Below, piece after piece: positions 44,791 to 52,376 of a DNA stretch of 64,000 nucleotides. Positions within the stretch are counted from its first letter, which is position 1; each line of letters opens with the position of its first letter. The stretch is from Paenibacillus tengchongensis (GTDB lineage Bacteria; Bacillota; Bacilli; Paenibacillales; Paenibacillaceae). The notes under the pieces were generated by a model. That model searched no databases and had not been told where the DNA came from. It saw only the letters and a list, made by a program, of their open reading frames with translations. The DNA lies in the NCBI RefSeq assembly GCF_008973665.1, contig NZ_WACP01000010.1, positions 1-64,000 of the forward strand, read 5' to 3'. Made by a program: the position numbers and the translations under genes.

Positions 44791-45705
44791 TTAGAAATCC
44801 AGTTGAAAAATAAGCCTATCGTAAAAGTTCTGCTTCAATAAATCACCTATGGACTTGTTTAATCCATATATGGTATTTCCCTTGCGATATACTCGAATTT
44901 CTTTATTTTCTTTGGTTTGATTTAATTTCTCACCCTTTCTAAACATTTCGATCTGATAATGATCACAACTTTGCCCGCATGTATTATCTAACACAAACTT
45001 CAGATTATCAGGCCTCGTTAGCGTGCGCATCATACAATGCCTTCCGGTAGTAACAAAATAATAGGGAATATATACAGATATATTAATTGTGTCATCTATT
45101 TCAGGTGCGGCAAGCATCCCCTGAGGTGCAAAATCCAACTCTGCCCTTTTTATCCCGGAATCGTATAGAAACTTTCGGTATTCTCCGGCAAATAGACTGG
45201 AACTTTGTAAATATTCAAGACCCGCTTCATTGTAATATTCTTCATATTGCCCTTTTAAAAAGCGGGGATCCCGATTCATCTTGTCGATTGTCCTCCCTGC
45301 AACCGGCAAAAGGCTTGGATAGTTACATTGGAGCAATTTAAAAACGCCCCAATCATTAAACACAATTTCTATGCCGGGGCAATATTGTGCCAGATAATCA
45401 AAAATCTCTTCCAACCTTTTAATCCCATAATCCGTCACAACAGGAGTCAAAAATGTCAGCTCATAGTTCATTTTGACCCCGTCAATCGCTCTCTTCACTT
45501 CATTTAATGTAGGAATCAGAAATTCACAAAATTCAGCTCCATAATATATCCGATCCACTGCTATATGTTTTATTTCTTTATAAACTTCACTTCTAATTTT
45601 ATAGCTTCTGGCGTCATATTTATCTTCTCTTTCAGTGTCCCATGTATAGGAAGAAATATTTTCGATTACAGATATATCATTAGTCATATACGACAGTTTA
45701 ACCAT
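44791..45705 (-). CDS. Peptidase-U32-family protein, UbiV-like partner
   Basis: A 304-residue TIM-barrel-like protein. Cys60, Cys224, Cys243 and Cys247 (YGAEFCEF, GRHCMMRT, NTCGQSCDHY) follow the one-plus-three cysteine layout of UbiV, which binds a 4Fe-4S cluster. UbiU and UbiV form a heterodimer that hydroxylates without oxygen, using prephenate. With the neighbouring U32 gene this looks like an analogous pair acting on the pathway intermediate. The family assignment is by motif, and the reaction is inferred. AAGGAG stands 7 bases upstream of the ATG. Confidence 0.65.
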   Translation of the reverse strand: MVKLSYMTNDISVIENISSYTWDTEREDKYDARSYKIRSEVYKEIKHIAVDRIYYGAEFCEFLIPTLNEVKRAIDGVKMNYELTFLTPVVTDYGIKRLEEIFDYLAQYCPGIEIVFNDWGVFKLLQCNYPSLLPVAGRTIDKMNRDPRFLKGQYEEYYNEAGLEYLQSSSLFAGEYRKFLYDSGIKRAELDFAPQGMLAAPEIDDTINISVYIPYYFVTTGRHCMMRTLTRPDNLKFVLDNTCGQSCDHYQIEMFRKGEKLNQTKENKEIRVYRKGNTIYGLNKSIGDLLKQNFYDRLIFQLDF

Positions 45706-45724
45706 GATATTACTCCTTTTATGA

Positions 45725-46756
45725 TCATCTCATAGCCAATAAGCAACGAAATTTATTGTCACACAATTCCGGCCATTGAAAGGTCTCTTTCCCAAACTTC
45801 ATCAGGTCTGCTCTTTCTGCCCCTTCTTCAGCTAATCTGATTGCCTTTTTTATGAATTTGACCATCCCCACTTTGTCTTTAGTAGACAAACCCCGTGTAG
45901 CTATTTTCAAAGCTTTAATAGAAGGAATCTGTTTCAGCGAAGGAATGGTACAGATAGCGCAGCCCATATTTCTCCATCCATTGATGGTATACCCTTTCGG
46001 AGAAGGGAATGTCCATTTATTAAATATATCTTCATTCCTGCACAATTCTTGATATTCCGAATAGTTCAATTCAGTTCCCCGCTGATTATGATAATATTCA
46101 TAAGAAAATTTCTCAGTGCAAATTCCTCCTATATTGTGGCACACTTTGCAGTTTCCATCGTCATAAACACATTTCCCTTCTAAAATAAAATACTCATATT
46201 CCATGTCAGGATTAGCATTTATTATTGCCGTTATTTCGTTAACTGTCATATGTCTAGGAAAAGTAATCCGCTTAATATTTAGTTCCCCGTAAAATTTACC
46301 TGTCCATGAGTTGTTAACCTGTTGGCAGGTACTTAAAATAATATTTAAGTGTGGATACTTGTCTGTTATAAGTGATATAAGTCCTAAATCAGCTACAATA
46401 ACATCGCGGATTCCAATCTGTGAAATTTCATCAAGATAATCAAACATCTCAGGGTAACTCTGTCCGGGAAAATATACTGCATTTATCGCTAAATAAAGTT
46501 TAACTTTTCGTTCTTTTGCTTCTTGAACCATTTTTTCCAGTGAACTTTTATCTTTCACATTGGTAGTAAGTTTTTCCCGTCTATTTAAAGATATAAATAT
46601 CTCTTGATATCCACCGTAATCAGTGAAGTTCTTATTGTATTTCGCAATCCATGATTCTGGTAAATAGCCACAAAAGAATTCGTCCGCACCATATTTACTT
46701 AGAATAGGTATTTCCCCTTCTTTATCTACCCCAATCAATATATTCATATGACTCAC
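45725..46756 (-). CDS. Peptidase-U32-family protein, UbiU/YhbU-like partner
   Basis: A 343-residue U32-type protein. The N-terminal barrel runs VDKEGEIPILSKYGADEFFC, then VKLYLAINAVYFPG, IRDVIVADLGLISLI and IKRITFPRHMTVNEI, all as in U32 proteins. The cysteines fall in GKCVYDDGNCKVCHNIGGIC (Cys196, 203, 206, 213) and GCAIC (Cys266, 269), enough for an iron-sulphur cluster. U32 proteins include the hydroxylases UbiU/UbiV, RlhA and TrhP. The start is GTG at 46756 close behind AAGGGG; the ATG at 46747 is possible. Confidence 0.72.
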   Translation of the reverse strand: MSHMNILIGVDKEGEIPILSKYGADEFFCGYLPESWIAKYNKNFTDYGGYQEIFISLNRREKLTTNVKDKSSLEKMVQEAKERKVKLYLAINAVYFPGQSYPEMFDYLDEISQIGIRDVIVADLGLISLITDKYPHLNIILSTCQQVNNSWTGKFYGELNIKRITFPRHMTVNEITAIINANPDMEYEYFILEGKCVYDDGNCKVCHNIGGICTEKFSYEYYHNQRGTELNYSEYQELCRNEDIFNKWTFPSPKGYTINGWRNMGCAICTIPSLKQIPSIKALKIATRGLSTKDKVGMVKFIKKAIRLAEEGAERADLMKFGKETFQWPELCDNKFRCLLAMR

Positions 46757-46800
46757 TCATCCCCTTTTTAAAGCGCATACAAAAATTTTAAAACATAGAT

Positions 46801-47559
46801 TCACTCTAAGGGTATTTCGATAGTTTTACATAAGCTCTCGATCCAGCTTCTATTTTTAGTTGTATAACCATTCTTTCTTGATATCGTTCCAAGCATGATA
46901 CGATTATAAAATTCTTTTGAATCTTCCTTGTTATAAGAAATATTTGCAGTTAATCTTTTTTCGTTAACAGCCATCTTGACAGAAGGCAGAATATAATCAA
47001 AATTAGCCTTCTCATTTTCATAAACAGCATATATTTCTTCTTCATTAGTACATCTTTCAAAGAAGTTGACATTAAGTATGCCCTCAATCAGATGATTTTC
47101 ATGGCTATACCATAGAATTTTTTCTAGAATGCTAAAGCTTTCATTTAAAAATCCAGTTCTTTTACATATAGATTCATGTGCTGAGACAGATATACCTTTT
47201 ATTTTGTATAACTCTAATTCGAGAGCAACGGCAACGGTTGCACTATATGAAGTTGTGGTTCCATAGTTCAGCCCAAAATTCATACCTGATATTACTAAGT
47301 CAATAGATTTGTCTATTTCTTTCATATACTCAATTGCCACATGTAAACAATCTATCGGTGAACCTGAAACAATAAAAAGATTCTCAGCAGCTTTTTTCAC
47401 ATCAATCTGTTTTCCAGCACTAAATCTAAAGGAATACGCTGAACAATTCTCATAAGGAAAGAAACAAAAAACGCTATGACCTTTTGATAGTAAAAAAGTT
47501 CGCTGCTGTTGGATAACTGCTGAATTGTAACCGTCATCATTTATCAATACAATATTCAT
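46801..47559 (-). CDS. SurE-family phosphatase
   Basis: A 252-residue SurE-like protein: VLINDDGYNSAVI (metal-binding Asp pair), SGSPIDCLHVAIEYM, ISGMNFGLNYGTTTSYSATV. SurE proteins are 5'/3'-nucleotidases and general phosphomonoesterases. Since the gene follows the inositol-3-phosphate synthase gene by only 3 bp, it may dephosphorylate inositol phosphate in place of the usual inositol monophosphatase, which the cluster lacks. That is inference from context. Confidence 0.85.
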   Translation of the reverse strand: MNIVLINDDGYNSAVIQQQRTFLLSKGHSVFCFFPYENCSAYSFRFSAGKQIDVKKAAENLFIVSGSPIDCLHVAIEYMKEIDKSIDLVISGMNFGLNYGTTTSYSATVAVALELELYKIKGISVSAHESICKRTGFLNESFSILEKILWYSHENHLIEGILNVNFFERCTNEEEIYAVYENEKANFDYILPSVKMAVNEKRLTANISYNKEDSKEFYNRIMLGTISRKNGYTTKNRSWIESLCKTIEIPLE

Positions 47560-47562
47560 TGT

Positions 47563-48645
47563 TTATGGATTCATTAAAAACTCATCTGTAGCTTTATAAG
47601 CAAGTTCATCAGGCATTTGGATATAAGGTGACTTCATAAAATAAGCACTTGGTGCATCAAGTCTACCATAAATCCCCATCCGTTTTGCTACCATAATGCA
47701 TCTTATTGCATCAGCAAGTACCCCTGACGAATTTGCTGAATCCACTACTGTCAATTTACCTTCAAAGGTCACAGGACAGCCACTAAAGTTCTGACCTTCA
47801 ATCCAAATTCTGCAAGTTTTGTTGTCATCCTGATTTTCTATGTAACTTACGTTTACAGACAGATCAAAATTATTATCACTACCGGCTTTTATACCCCTGG
47901 CTTTGGATTTATGTTTCTCACTGCCTCTGGGTGTTTGTAAATTCAAAAAGTCAGTATTGCCTCCATAGTTTATTTGGTAGCTTTTATTTATCTCTATACC
48001 ACGAATCTGAAACAAGTGCATAAGTGTATGATGGAGTATTGTACCACCAAGTTGACTTTTAAAATCATCACCAATAATAGATGTCTTATTTTCTTCCGCT
48101 AGTCTCACTATCTCTGGATCATGGCTTGCGAGAACCGGGATACCGTTTACAACTCCGATTCCAAGATTTAATGCCGCCTTGATATATGTATAACATGCTT
48201 GATCTGAGCCTGAAGGCAGTAAAATAACCATGACATCGGCCTTACTATCACGCAACACCTGTTCAATATCACATTCAGGTTCTGGTGATACTGTGACAAT
48301 TCCCTCAAAATGTGGCCCCCAACCATCTAGGACAGGTCCTTTCTGGACTATTACACCCATTTCCGGCACGGATGTAATTGTTTTAGTACAATTTGGAGGA
48401 GCAAAAATCGCCAAGCTTAAGTCTTGTCCGACTTTTCCTTCAGCAATATCAAATGCCGCCACTACCTCCATATCCCCTATATCATACCCACCTGCAACTC
48501 GATGCATCAGTCCAACGCTGTTGCTTTTATCATTTCGATAATACTCAATGCCTTGAACAAAATTACTGGCACAGTTACCTACACCAACAATTGCCACCTT
48601 AACTTTTCCCATAAAATTGTCATGTGATGTATTTAATAAATACAT
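47563..48645 (-). CDS. ino1: Inositol-3-phosphate synthase, first gene of the cluster
   Basis: A 360-residue protein of the actinobacterial/archaeal Ino1 type: VKVAIVGVGNCASNFVQG (NAD site), VVAAFDIAEGKVGQDL, VVNGIPVLASHDP, IIGDDFKSQLGGTILHHTL (catalytic Lys region), NYGGNTDFLNL and SAYFMKSPYIQMP. It converts glucose 6-phosphate to 1L-myo-inositol 3-phosphate. I start at 48645, where GGGGAGGG stands 5 bases upstream, giving an 11-residue leader. The conserved protein begins at MGKVKV (48612), which has no ribosome site. The start codon lies inside a 25-bp palindrome, so initiation may be regulated. An Ino1 of this type is unusual in Bacillota. Confidence 0.93.
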   Translation of the reverse strand: MYLLNTSHDNFMGKVKVAIVGVGNCASNFVQGIEYYRNDKSNSVGLMHRVAGGYDIGDMEVVAAFDIAEGKVGQDLSLAIFAPPNCTKTITSVPEMGVIVQKGPVLDGWGPHFEGIVTVSPEPECDIEQVLRDSKADVMVILLPSGSDQACYTYIKAALNLGIGVVNGIPVLASHDPEIVRLAEENKTSIIGDDFKSQLGGTILHHTLMHLFQIRGIEINKSYQINYGGNTDFLNLQTPRGSEKHKSKARGIKAGSDNNFDLSVNVSYIENQDDNKTCRIWIEGQNFSGCPVTFEGKLTVVDSANSSGVLADAIRCIMVAKRMGIYGRLDAPSAYFMKSPYIQMPDELAYKATDEFLMNP

Positions 48646-48683
48646 CACTACCCTCCCCATCTAAATGTATTTATCAACATCAC
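48624..48683. promoter_or_regulatory. Palindromic operator-like sites at the head of the cluster
   Basis: GTGATGTATTTA and its exact complement TAAATACATCAC flank one central A (48624-48648), a perfect 25-bp palindrome overlapping the ino1 start. A degenerate second copy (ATGTATTTA ... ACATCAC) follows at 48663-48683, 35 bp away. They suit either a dimeric regulator or an RNA hairpin masking the start codon. Confidence 0.6.
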
Positions 48684-48960
48684 AGAATATAAAAGATACC
48701 TCTTCTTGCTGAATGTGACACTCCCCTTTCAAGATAGCTACAGATTCAACATTTTACACTATGTGATTTTATTCCAATTACATTCTAACATTAGAATACT
48801 TTTTTTTACAACGGATCATTTTATATCAATTCCAAGAGAATTATGTCGCTTTTTAAAACTTTATTGCAAGGTTGGGATAATCACACCAAACCAAGCTTAA
48901 ATAAGCATGTAACTGAACATTTCATTTAATATTTTAAAAATCAATATTTAGATTGATCCA
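48684..48960 (-). promoter_or_regulatory. AT-rich upstream region of the cluster
   Basis: A perfect 16-bp palindrome, ATTCTAA-CA-TTAGAAT, lies at 48782-48797. Upstream of it on the minus strand GCGACA and TATAAA at 18-base spacing form a plausible but unproven promoter. No coding sequence is seen. Confidence 0.35.
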
Positions 48961-48969
48961 TCAACATAA

Positions 48970-49043
48970 ACAGCGGCATTCTAGACTTTATAAATAAAGC
49001 CTTAGACTGCCGCTGTTGCCGTTCAACTAACGTTTCCCGTTAG
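48970..49043. repeat. 3'-flank hairpin repeat, copy 1
   Basis: CAGCGGCA ... TGCCGCTG forms an outer stem, and CTAACG-TTTCC-CGTTAG a second small hairpin. The whole block recurs at 52305-52375. In both places it lies directly after the stop of a decayed minus-strand gene. Confidence 0.7.
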
Positions 49044-49165
49044 AATAATGTATAGTATTGCCAGATGGGCTGCCCCGACATCACTTGGTGTTCAGTGAAG
49101 AAGTCAACAGCTTCCTCGAAATTGGGTACTACAAATCCTGAGGATCTATTGTACCTGTAAAAATT
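49040..49165 (-). pseudogene. C-terminal remnant of an unrecognised protein
   Basis: The minus strand reads NRSSGFVVPNFEEAVDFF, then TEHQVMSGQPIWQYYTLF and a stop. This has normal protein composition, unlike the other frames, but no start or upstream part. It ends in the 3'-flank repeat. Family unknown. Confidence 0.4.
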
Positions 49166-49326
49166 GCGTTATATATATCCTAAATCTCCTTAAATAGAAG
49201 CTTTACTTTGCTCCCATTTCCAACGACCTGCAATCACATTTTGAGCTAATGTTAGCGGACAACCTTTTTCGATGGTGTCAAATGTTTGCCGTTTCAAGGG
49301 AGCTTAATAGCAGGGAGAAGGAGATA

Positions 49327-49995
49327 TCAGAATGGGAAATATTTCCATTTACCTTCGGAAATCACTTCGACAGCTCCGTCGATCACTTGGATGGCGGTCT
49401 GATCATCAATTGTATACGCCGGCCTCCGCATCCCGGCGGCCCATTTCTCAGCAGCCGCCATCGTGTTATGCGGCAGCATTTCGTGATCCAGATGCGGAAA
49501 CATGGCAAAATCAACCAGTCCCAGTGCTTCATCCCCCCCGCTGGGTGGTGTCCAACCTACGAAGAATTCCCCGATGTTAGGTGCCATCACCATACTCCCA
49601 GCGCTCATCCCCACATAGACTGCCTTAAGCGACGGCAAAAGGTCTGCCAGCCCGGATTGCCGCATCCAGTGGCACAGGTAGAGGGCATCGCCGCCCGCCA
49701 CCAGCAGGACGTCCGTCTCCCGCACCAGCGGCACCCAGCGGGCTTCGCCGATGCTGGTCAGCGCAGTGAGCTCCAGCACACCAACGGACTTCCAGCCCAG
49801 GTTGACCATGGGATTCTCTTCTTTCCCGCTGATGAACTCCCAGGCTTTGACTCCGGGACCGACCCAGGGGTGTCCATACATCGCAGTGGGGATGCACAGA
49901 GCGTTAGAGTCGGCGATCGGCTTGCCCAGCATGTCAATTAGCGCGTCATGTATGCTTTTGTTATTAATACCCGCAGATGTCAGCAATAATTTCAT
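49327..49995 (-). CDS. pepE: Peptidase E-like protein (family S51)
   Basis: A 222-residue protein. KLLLTSAGINNKSIHDAL at the start, DVLLVAGGDALYL, and the nucleophile Ser in AVYVGMSAGSMVMAP followed by GLVDFAMFPHLDHEM are typical of alpha-aspartyl dipeptidase PepE and its relatives. I start at 49995, since AAGGAG stands 7 bases upstream. The gene is intact and more GC-rich than the biosynthetic block, so it is probably core genome or a different acquisition. Confidence 0.87.
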   Translation of the reverse strand: MKLLLTSAGINNKSIHDALIDMLGKPIADSNALCIPTAMYGHPWVGPGVKAWEFISGKEENPMVNLGWKSVGVLELTALTSIGEARWVPLVRETDVLLVAGGDALYLCHWMRQSGLADLLPSLKAVYVGMSAGSMVMAPNIGEFFVGWTPPSGGDEALGLVDFAMFPHLDHEMLPHNTMAAAEKWAAGMRRPAYTIDDQTAIQVIDGAVEVISEGKWKYFPF

Positions 49996-50150
49996 ACCTT
50001 CACTCCTTGTCATTTGGAACTCTTTAATTGAACCAGGAATTTATAAAGCATACATTAGAAATACCCTGCTTGAAAACTGACGTACCCCTTGGATTCAAAA
50101 AAACAACCACTGGGTGCCCTTGCGTTCTGAGTAGTTATTTCGAACTCGCT

Positions 50151-50334
50151 ATTATAAACTGTTGATCGATAAAATTGTTTCGCTTTGTTTTAAACTAACC
50201 AGCTCAGCACTTTCATCCCTAAGCTTTCTTGCGGCCAGCTTATCATAGGAAGGTTCGGATGATTTTACTTCTTTACCGCGATCAATGTATTTCGCATTGC
50301 GACTGTTTACTGCAAGATTTGCTTCATCTATATT
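50151..50334 (-). pseudogene. C-terminal remnant of an unknown protein
   Basis: The minus strand reads IDEANLAVNSRNAKYIDRGK, then EVKSSEPSYDKLAARKLRDE and SAELVSLKQSETILSINSL, ending in a stop. It has the look of a genuine helical C-terminus but no start codon. It follows a decayed metallophosphoesterase gene. I cannot name the family. Confidence 0.35.
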
Positions 50335-50690
50335 CCGTGAAGATGATTACAGTTCTTTTCTTCACTGCGATGCCTCCATATAAATGACCATAATCTACAG
50401 TAAAGATAGCATTGGTTATCAAGTTTCCAGGGAATATCTGCCCTTTGTGTGTGACCGGACAGCACTAAATTAACTTTTTCGTCAAGGAAACTGATCATTT
50501 GATCAAACGTTTTGCCTCCGTCATGATATCCGAGACTGCCATATACACCGTATGTCGGTGTAATACTCTTAAATAGCTTCATGGCCTTTTCAGGATTTTT
50601 CAAAGCTTTATAATCGTCATTAAAAATATCTCCAGCGATACATACAAGATCAGGCTCCGGAAGGTGTAGACAGGCCGTCCGTAAAAATCT
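50324..50690 (-). pseudogene. Decayed metallophosphoesterase gene
   Basis: The minus strand reads LPEPDLVCIAGDIFNDDYKA, then YGVYGSLGYHDGGKTFDQMI, and VNLVLSGHT, which are the motifs of calcineurin-like phosphoesterases of the YkuE type. The region between the GNHD motif (here GYHD, first metal ligand changed) and the GHTH motif is missing, and a frameshift after SGHTQ is needed to continue with GQIFPGNLITNAIFTVDYGH. The 5' end is lost. Clearly non-functional. Confidence 0.7.
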
Positions 50691-50968
50691 GCACCATGGT
50701 TCACCACCTCCTCTGAAAAAGGAGAGGGAATCCCCCCTTCCACCCTCAGTAAATCTCTTCCCCGGTTATCCGGACTTACTTCCGCCCCGAACCGCTTCAC
50801 CTTCCACATCCAGACTCGGAAGTACATGGTCCAATCATTTCACAAAGAGAACACCGTGGGCTAACGCCAGTCCCCCTACCTTAACCATTGGCTCTTCTAC
50901 CAGAGTATTAGACGACTTATTCAAATTCGATAAAAGGTACTGGCTTCAGGTGTGAATTTTAAAATGGC

Positions 50969-51214
50969 CTTAACGTCATTATCTCCAACTGCGTGATTAA
51001 CCTCTCGCCAGACAAACAGCAAGTATTTCTTGAGGCCTATCGTGTCCTTTAGCCCCGGCGGTCGTCTGTCTGGCCATATCATGCTCCGGGAAAGTGGCTT
51101 TACTGAGATCAGCATTGAACTAAAGATGAATCCAGAACATTTATCAAAGACTGGGTTCCCGGTACGAACGTTGATCAATACATCGTTTCTGCTGTAATTA
51201 AATCGAGAAAATAA
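50969..51214 (+). pseudogene. arsM: Decayed arsenite methyltransferase gene, fragment 1
   Basis: The plus strand reads NVIISNCVINLSPDKQQVFL, EAYRVL, then after a frameshift PGGRLS, and later GFTEISIE, and after another shift TFIKDWVPGTNVDQYIVSAV. These are the C-terminal motifs of ArsM. The N-terminal two thirds and a middle segment are missing. It is followed by the start of an ArsN-like acetyltransferase gene, as in arsM-arsN operons. Confidence 0.72.
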
Positions 51215-51234
51215 TTCTAAGGGGATGTGCGCAT

Positions 51235-51375
51235 ATGACCACTACATTAACTGTTCGCCAGACCACACCAGCGGATATCAAAAGCATCCTTCGTATCTAC
51301 AATCAGGGGATCGAGGACCGGATTGCTACACTTGAAACAGAAGCGAAGGATTCATCTTATATGGAGGCATGGTGA
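51235..51375 (+). pseudogene. Truncated GNAT acetyltransferase, ArsN/PAT-like
   Basis: 46 codons: TVRQTTPADIKSILRIYNQG, then IEDRIATLETEAKD, which is the N-terminus of phosphinothricin/arsinothricin N-acetyltransferases. The frame stops at a hairpin (51372-51403). The acetyl-CoA-binding part is absent. A good ribosome site, AAGGGGATG, remains, so it is a recent truncation. Confidence 0.72.
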
Positions 51376-51403
51376 GGGCCATCCTTCATAGGATGGCCCT
51401 CAC
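51372..51403. terminator. Hairpin, possible terminator
   Basis: A perfect 13-bp stem, GTGAGGGCCATCC / GGATGGCCCTCAC, with a 6-base loop. No T-run follows on either strand, so termination is uncertain. It lies between the truncated GNAT gene and the convergent FGE-like gene. Confidence 0.5.
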
Positions 51404-51444
51404 GGCGAGTTTGAATCAATTTCTGCATGTTCGATGTCATGTTC

Positions 51445-52209
51445 TCAAACTTTTGTAAGAGCAATTCTAAAGCCAAGATCATCTATCTTGAAATCGGGCA
51501 TGCTTTTCCTTCTACTCGTAGAACCGCAGTTGTTCTGGGCTTCAGCCCAACTCCCTCCCCGGAAGACTCTATAATTTCCGTATCGTTCAGTATCATATAA
51601 ATCCCAACACCATTCCCATACGTTCCCAATCATATCAAAAAGCCCCCATGGGTTAGGAATCAACTGCCCTACTTGGTGAACTGATCCACCGGAGTTTTCT
51701 TGATACCATGCAATTTGATCAATGCTTTCATACCGGTATCCCGCGGTTCCCGCTTTACAGGCATACTGCCATTCAGCGTCTGATAGTAATCGGAAGCCAT
51801 TCGCTGTCTTTTTAAATATCGTATTTTCACTTTCACTTGTGATGGTGTAGCATTCAGTCCTGCCAAGCATTCTGGACAATTGATTACAAAAGGAAATGGA
51901 ATCTATCCACGAAACCCCCGTAATAGGAAGGTTATTTACAATCGGATCTATCTCTTCATCATACATGACAAAATGATACAACTGCTGTGTTACCGGATAC
52001 TTCATTACATAGAAAGGTTCAATCGTTGTAGCCCATGTTATAGCCTTTTTATTACTTCCAGGGTTTGATAACGTGTAATCAGAGCTCAACCATTTATCCG
52101 TATTAACATAATCACGTAATTCTATAGTTCCTCCCTGTACGGGCACCATCAACTTCATTAACTCTTTTTGAAAATATTCTCTGTCACTTCTGTACTTTTG
52201 ATTTGCCAT
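51445..52209 (-). CDS. Formylglycine-generating-enzyme-like (SUMF1 domain) protein
   Basis: A 254-residue protein with FYVMKYPVTQQLYHFVM, GFRLLSDAEWQYACKAG, WGLFDMIGNVWEWCWD, RVFRGGSW and DDLGFRIA, the marks of the SUMF1/EgtB-type C-type-lectin fold. Formylglycine enzymes oxidise a sulphatase cysteine, but many bacterial relatives have other roles. The paired active-site cysteines of true FGE near the C-terminus (CxxxC) are not evident beyond NNCGSTSRR, so catalysis is doubtful. No sulphatase gene is nearby. GAGGGAG precedes the ATG. Confidence 0.82.
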   Translation of the reverse strand: MANQKYRSDREYFQKELMKLMVPVQGGTIELRDYVNTDKWLSSDYTLSNPGSNKKAITWATTIEPFYVMKYPVTQQLYHFVMYDEEIDPIVNNLPITGVSWIDSISFCNQLSRMLGRTECYTITSESENTIFKKTANGFRLLSDAEWQYACKAGTAGYRYESIDQIAWYQENSGGSVHQVGQLIPNPWGLFDMIGNVWEWCWDLYDTERYGNYRVFRGGSWAEAQNNCGSTSRRKSMPDFKIDDLGFRIALTKV

Positions 52210-52304
52210 GATAACTCCCTCTAAGCCCCCTACTTATGATACGATTCACTATGCTTATTTTCAACATTCCTGCCGCGGGACATAATCCCGAGCGTTAAAA
52301 GAAG

Positions 52305-52375
52305 CAGCGGCAGAACAAGACTTGATCTATAAAGTCTTAGAATGCCGCTGTTATTGAACTAGCGTTTCCCGTTAG
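52305..52375. repeat. 3'-flank hairpin repeat, copy 2
   Basis: CAGCGGCA ... TCTATAAAGTCTTAGAATGC, CGCTGTT ... AACTAGCGTTTCCCGTTAG. It is nearly the same as 48970-49043 and sits against the stop of the decayed kinase gene. Confidence 0.7.
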
Positions 52376-52376
52376 C

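Noticed and set aside
26014..48645. Lasso peptide or other RiPP cluster
   Set aside because: HprK-like and nucleotidyltransferase genes fit, but there is no precursor peptide, PqqD-like protein, asparagine synthetase or radical-SAM gene.
26014..48645. Classical 2-deoxystreptamine aminoglycoside cluster
   Set aside because: BtrH-like and APH-like genes fit, but 2-deoxy-scyllo-inosose synthase, aminotransferases and glycosyltransferases are absent.
50600..50827. 75-codon minus-strand open frame
   Set aside because: Its 3' part is a shifted frame of the metallophosphoesterase remnant; the 5' part matches nothing I know.
50921..51178. 85-codon minus-strand open frame that looks HAD-phosphatase-like (AVGDNDV)
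   Set aside because: The plus strand reads ArsM motifs through the same bases, so this is its shadow.
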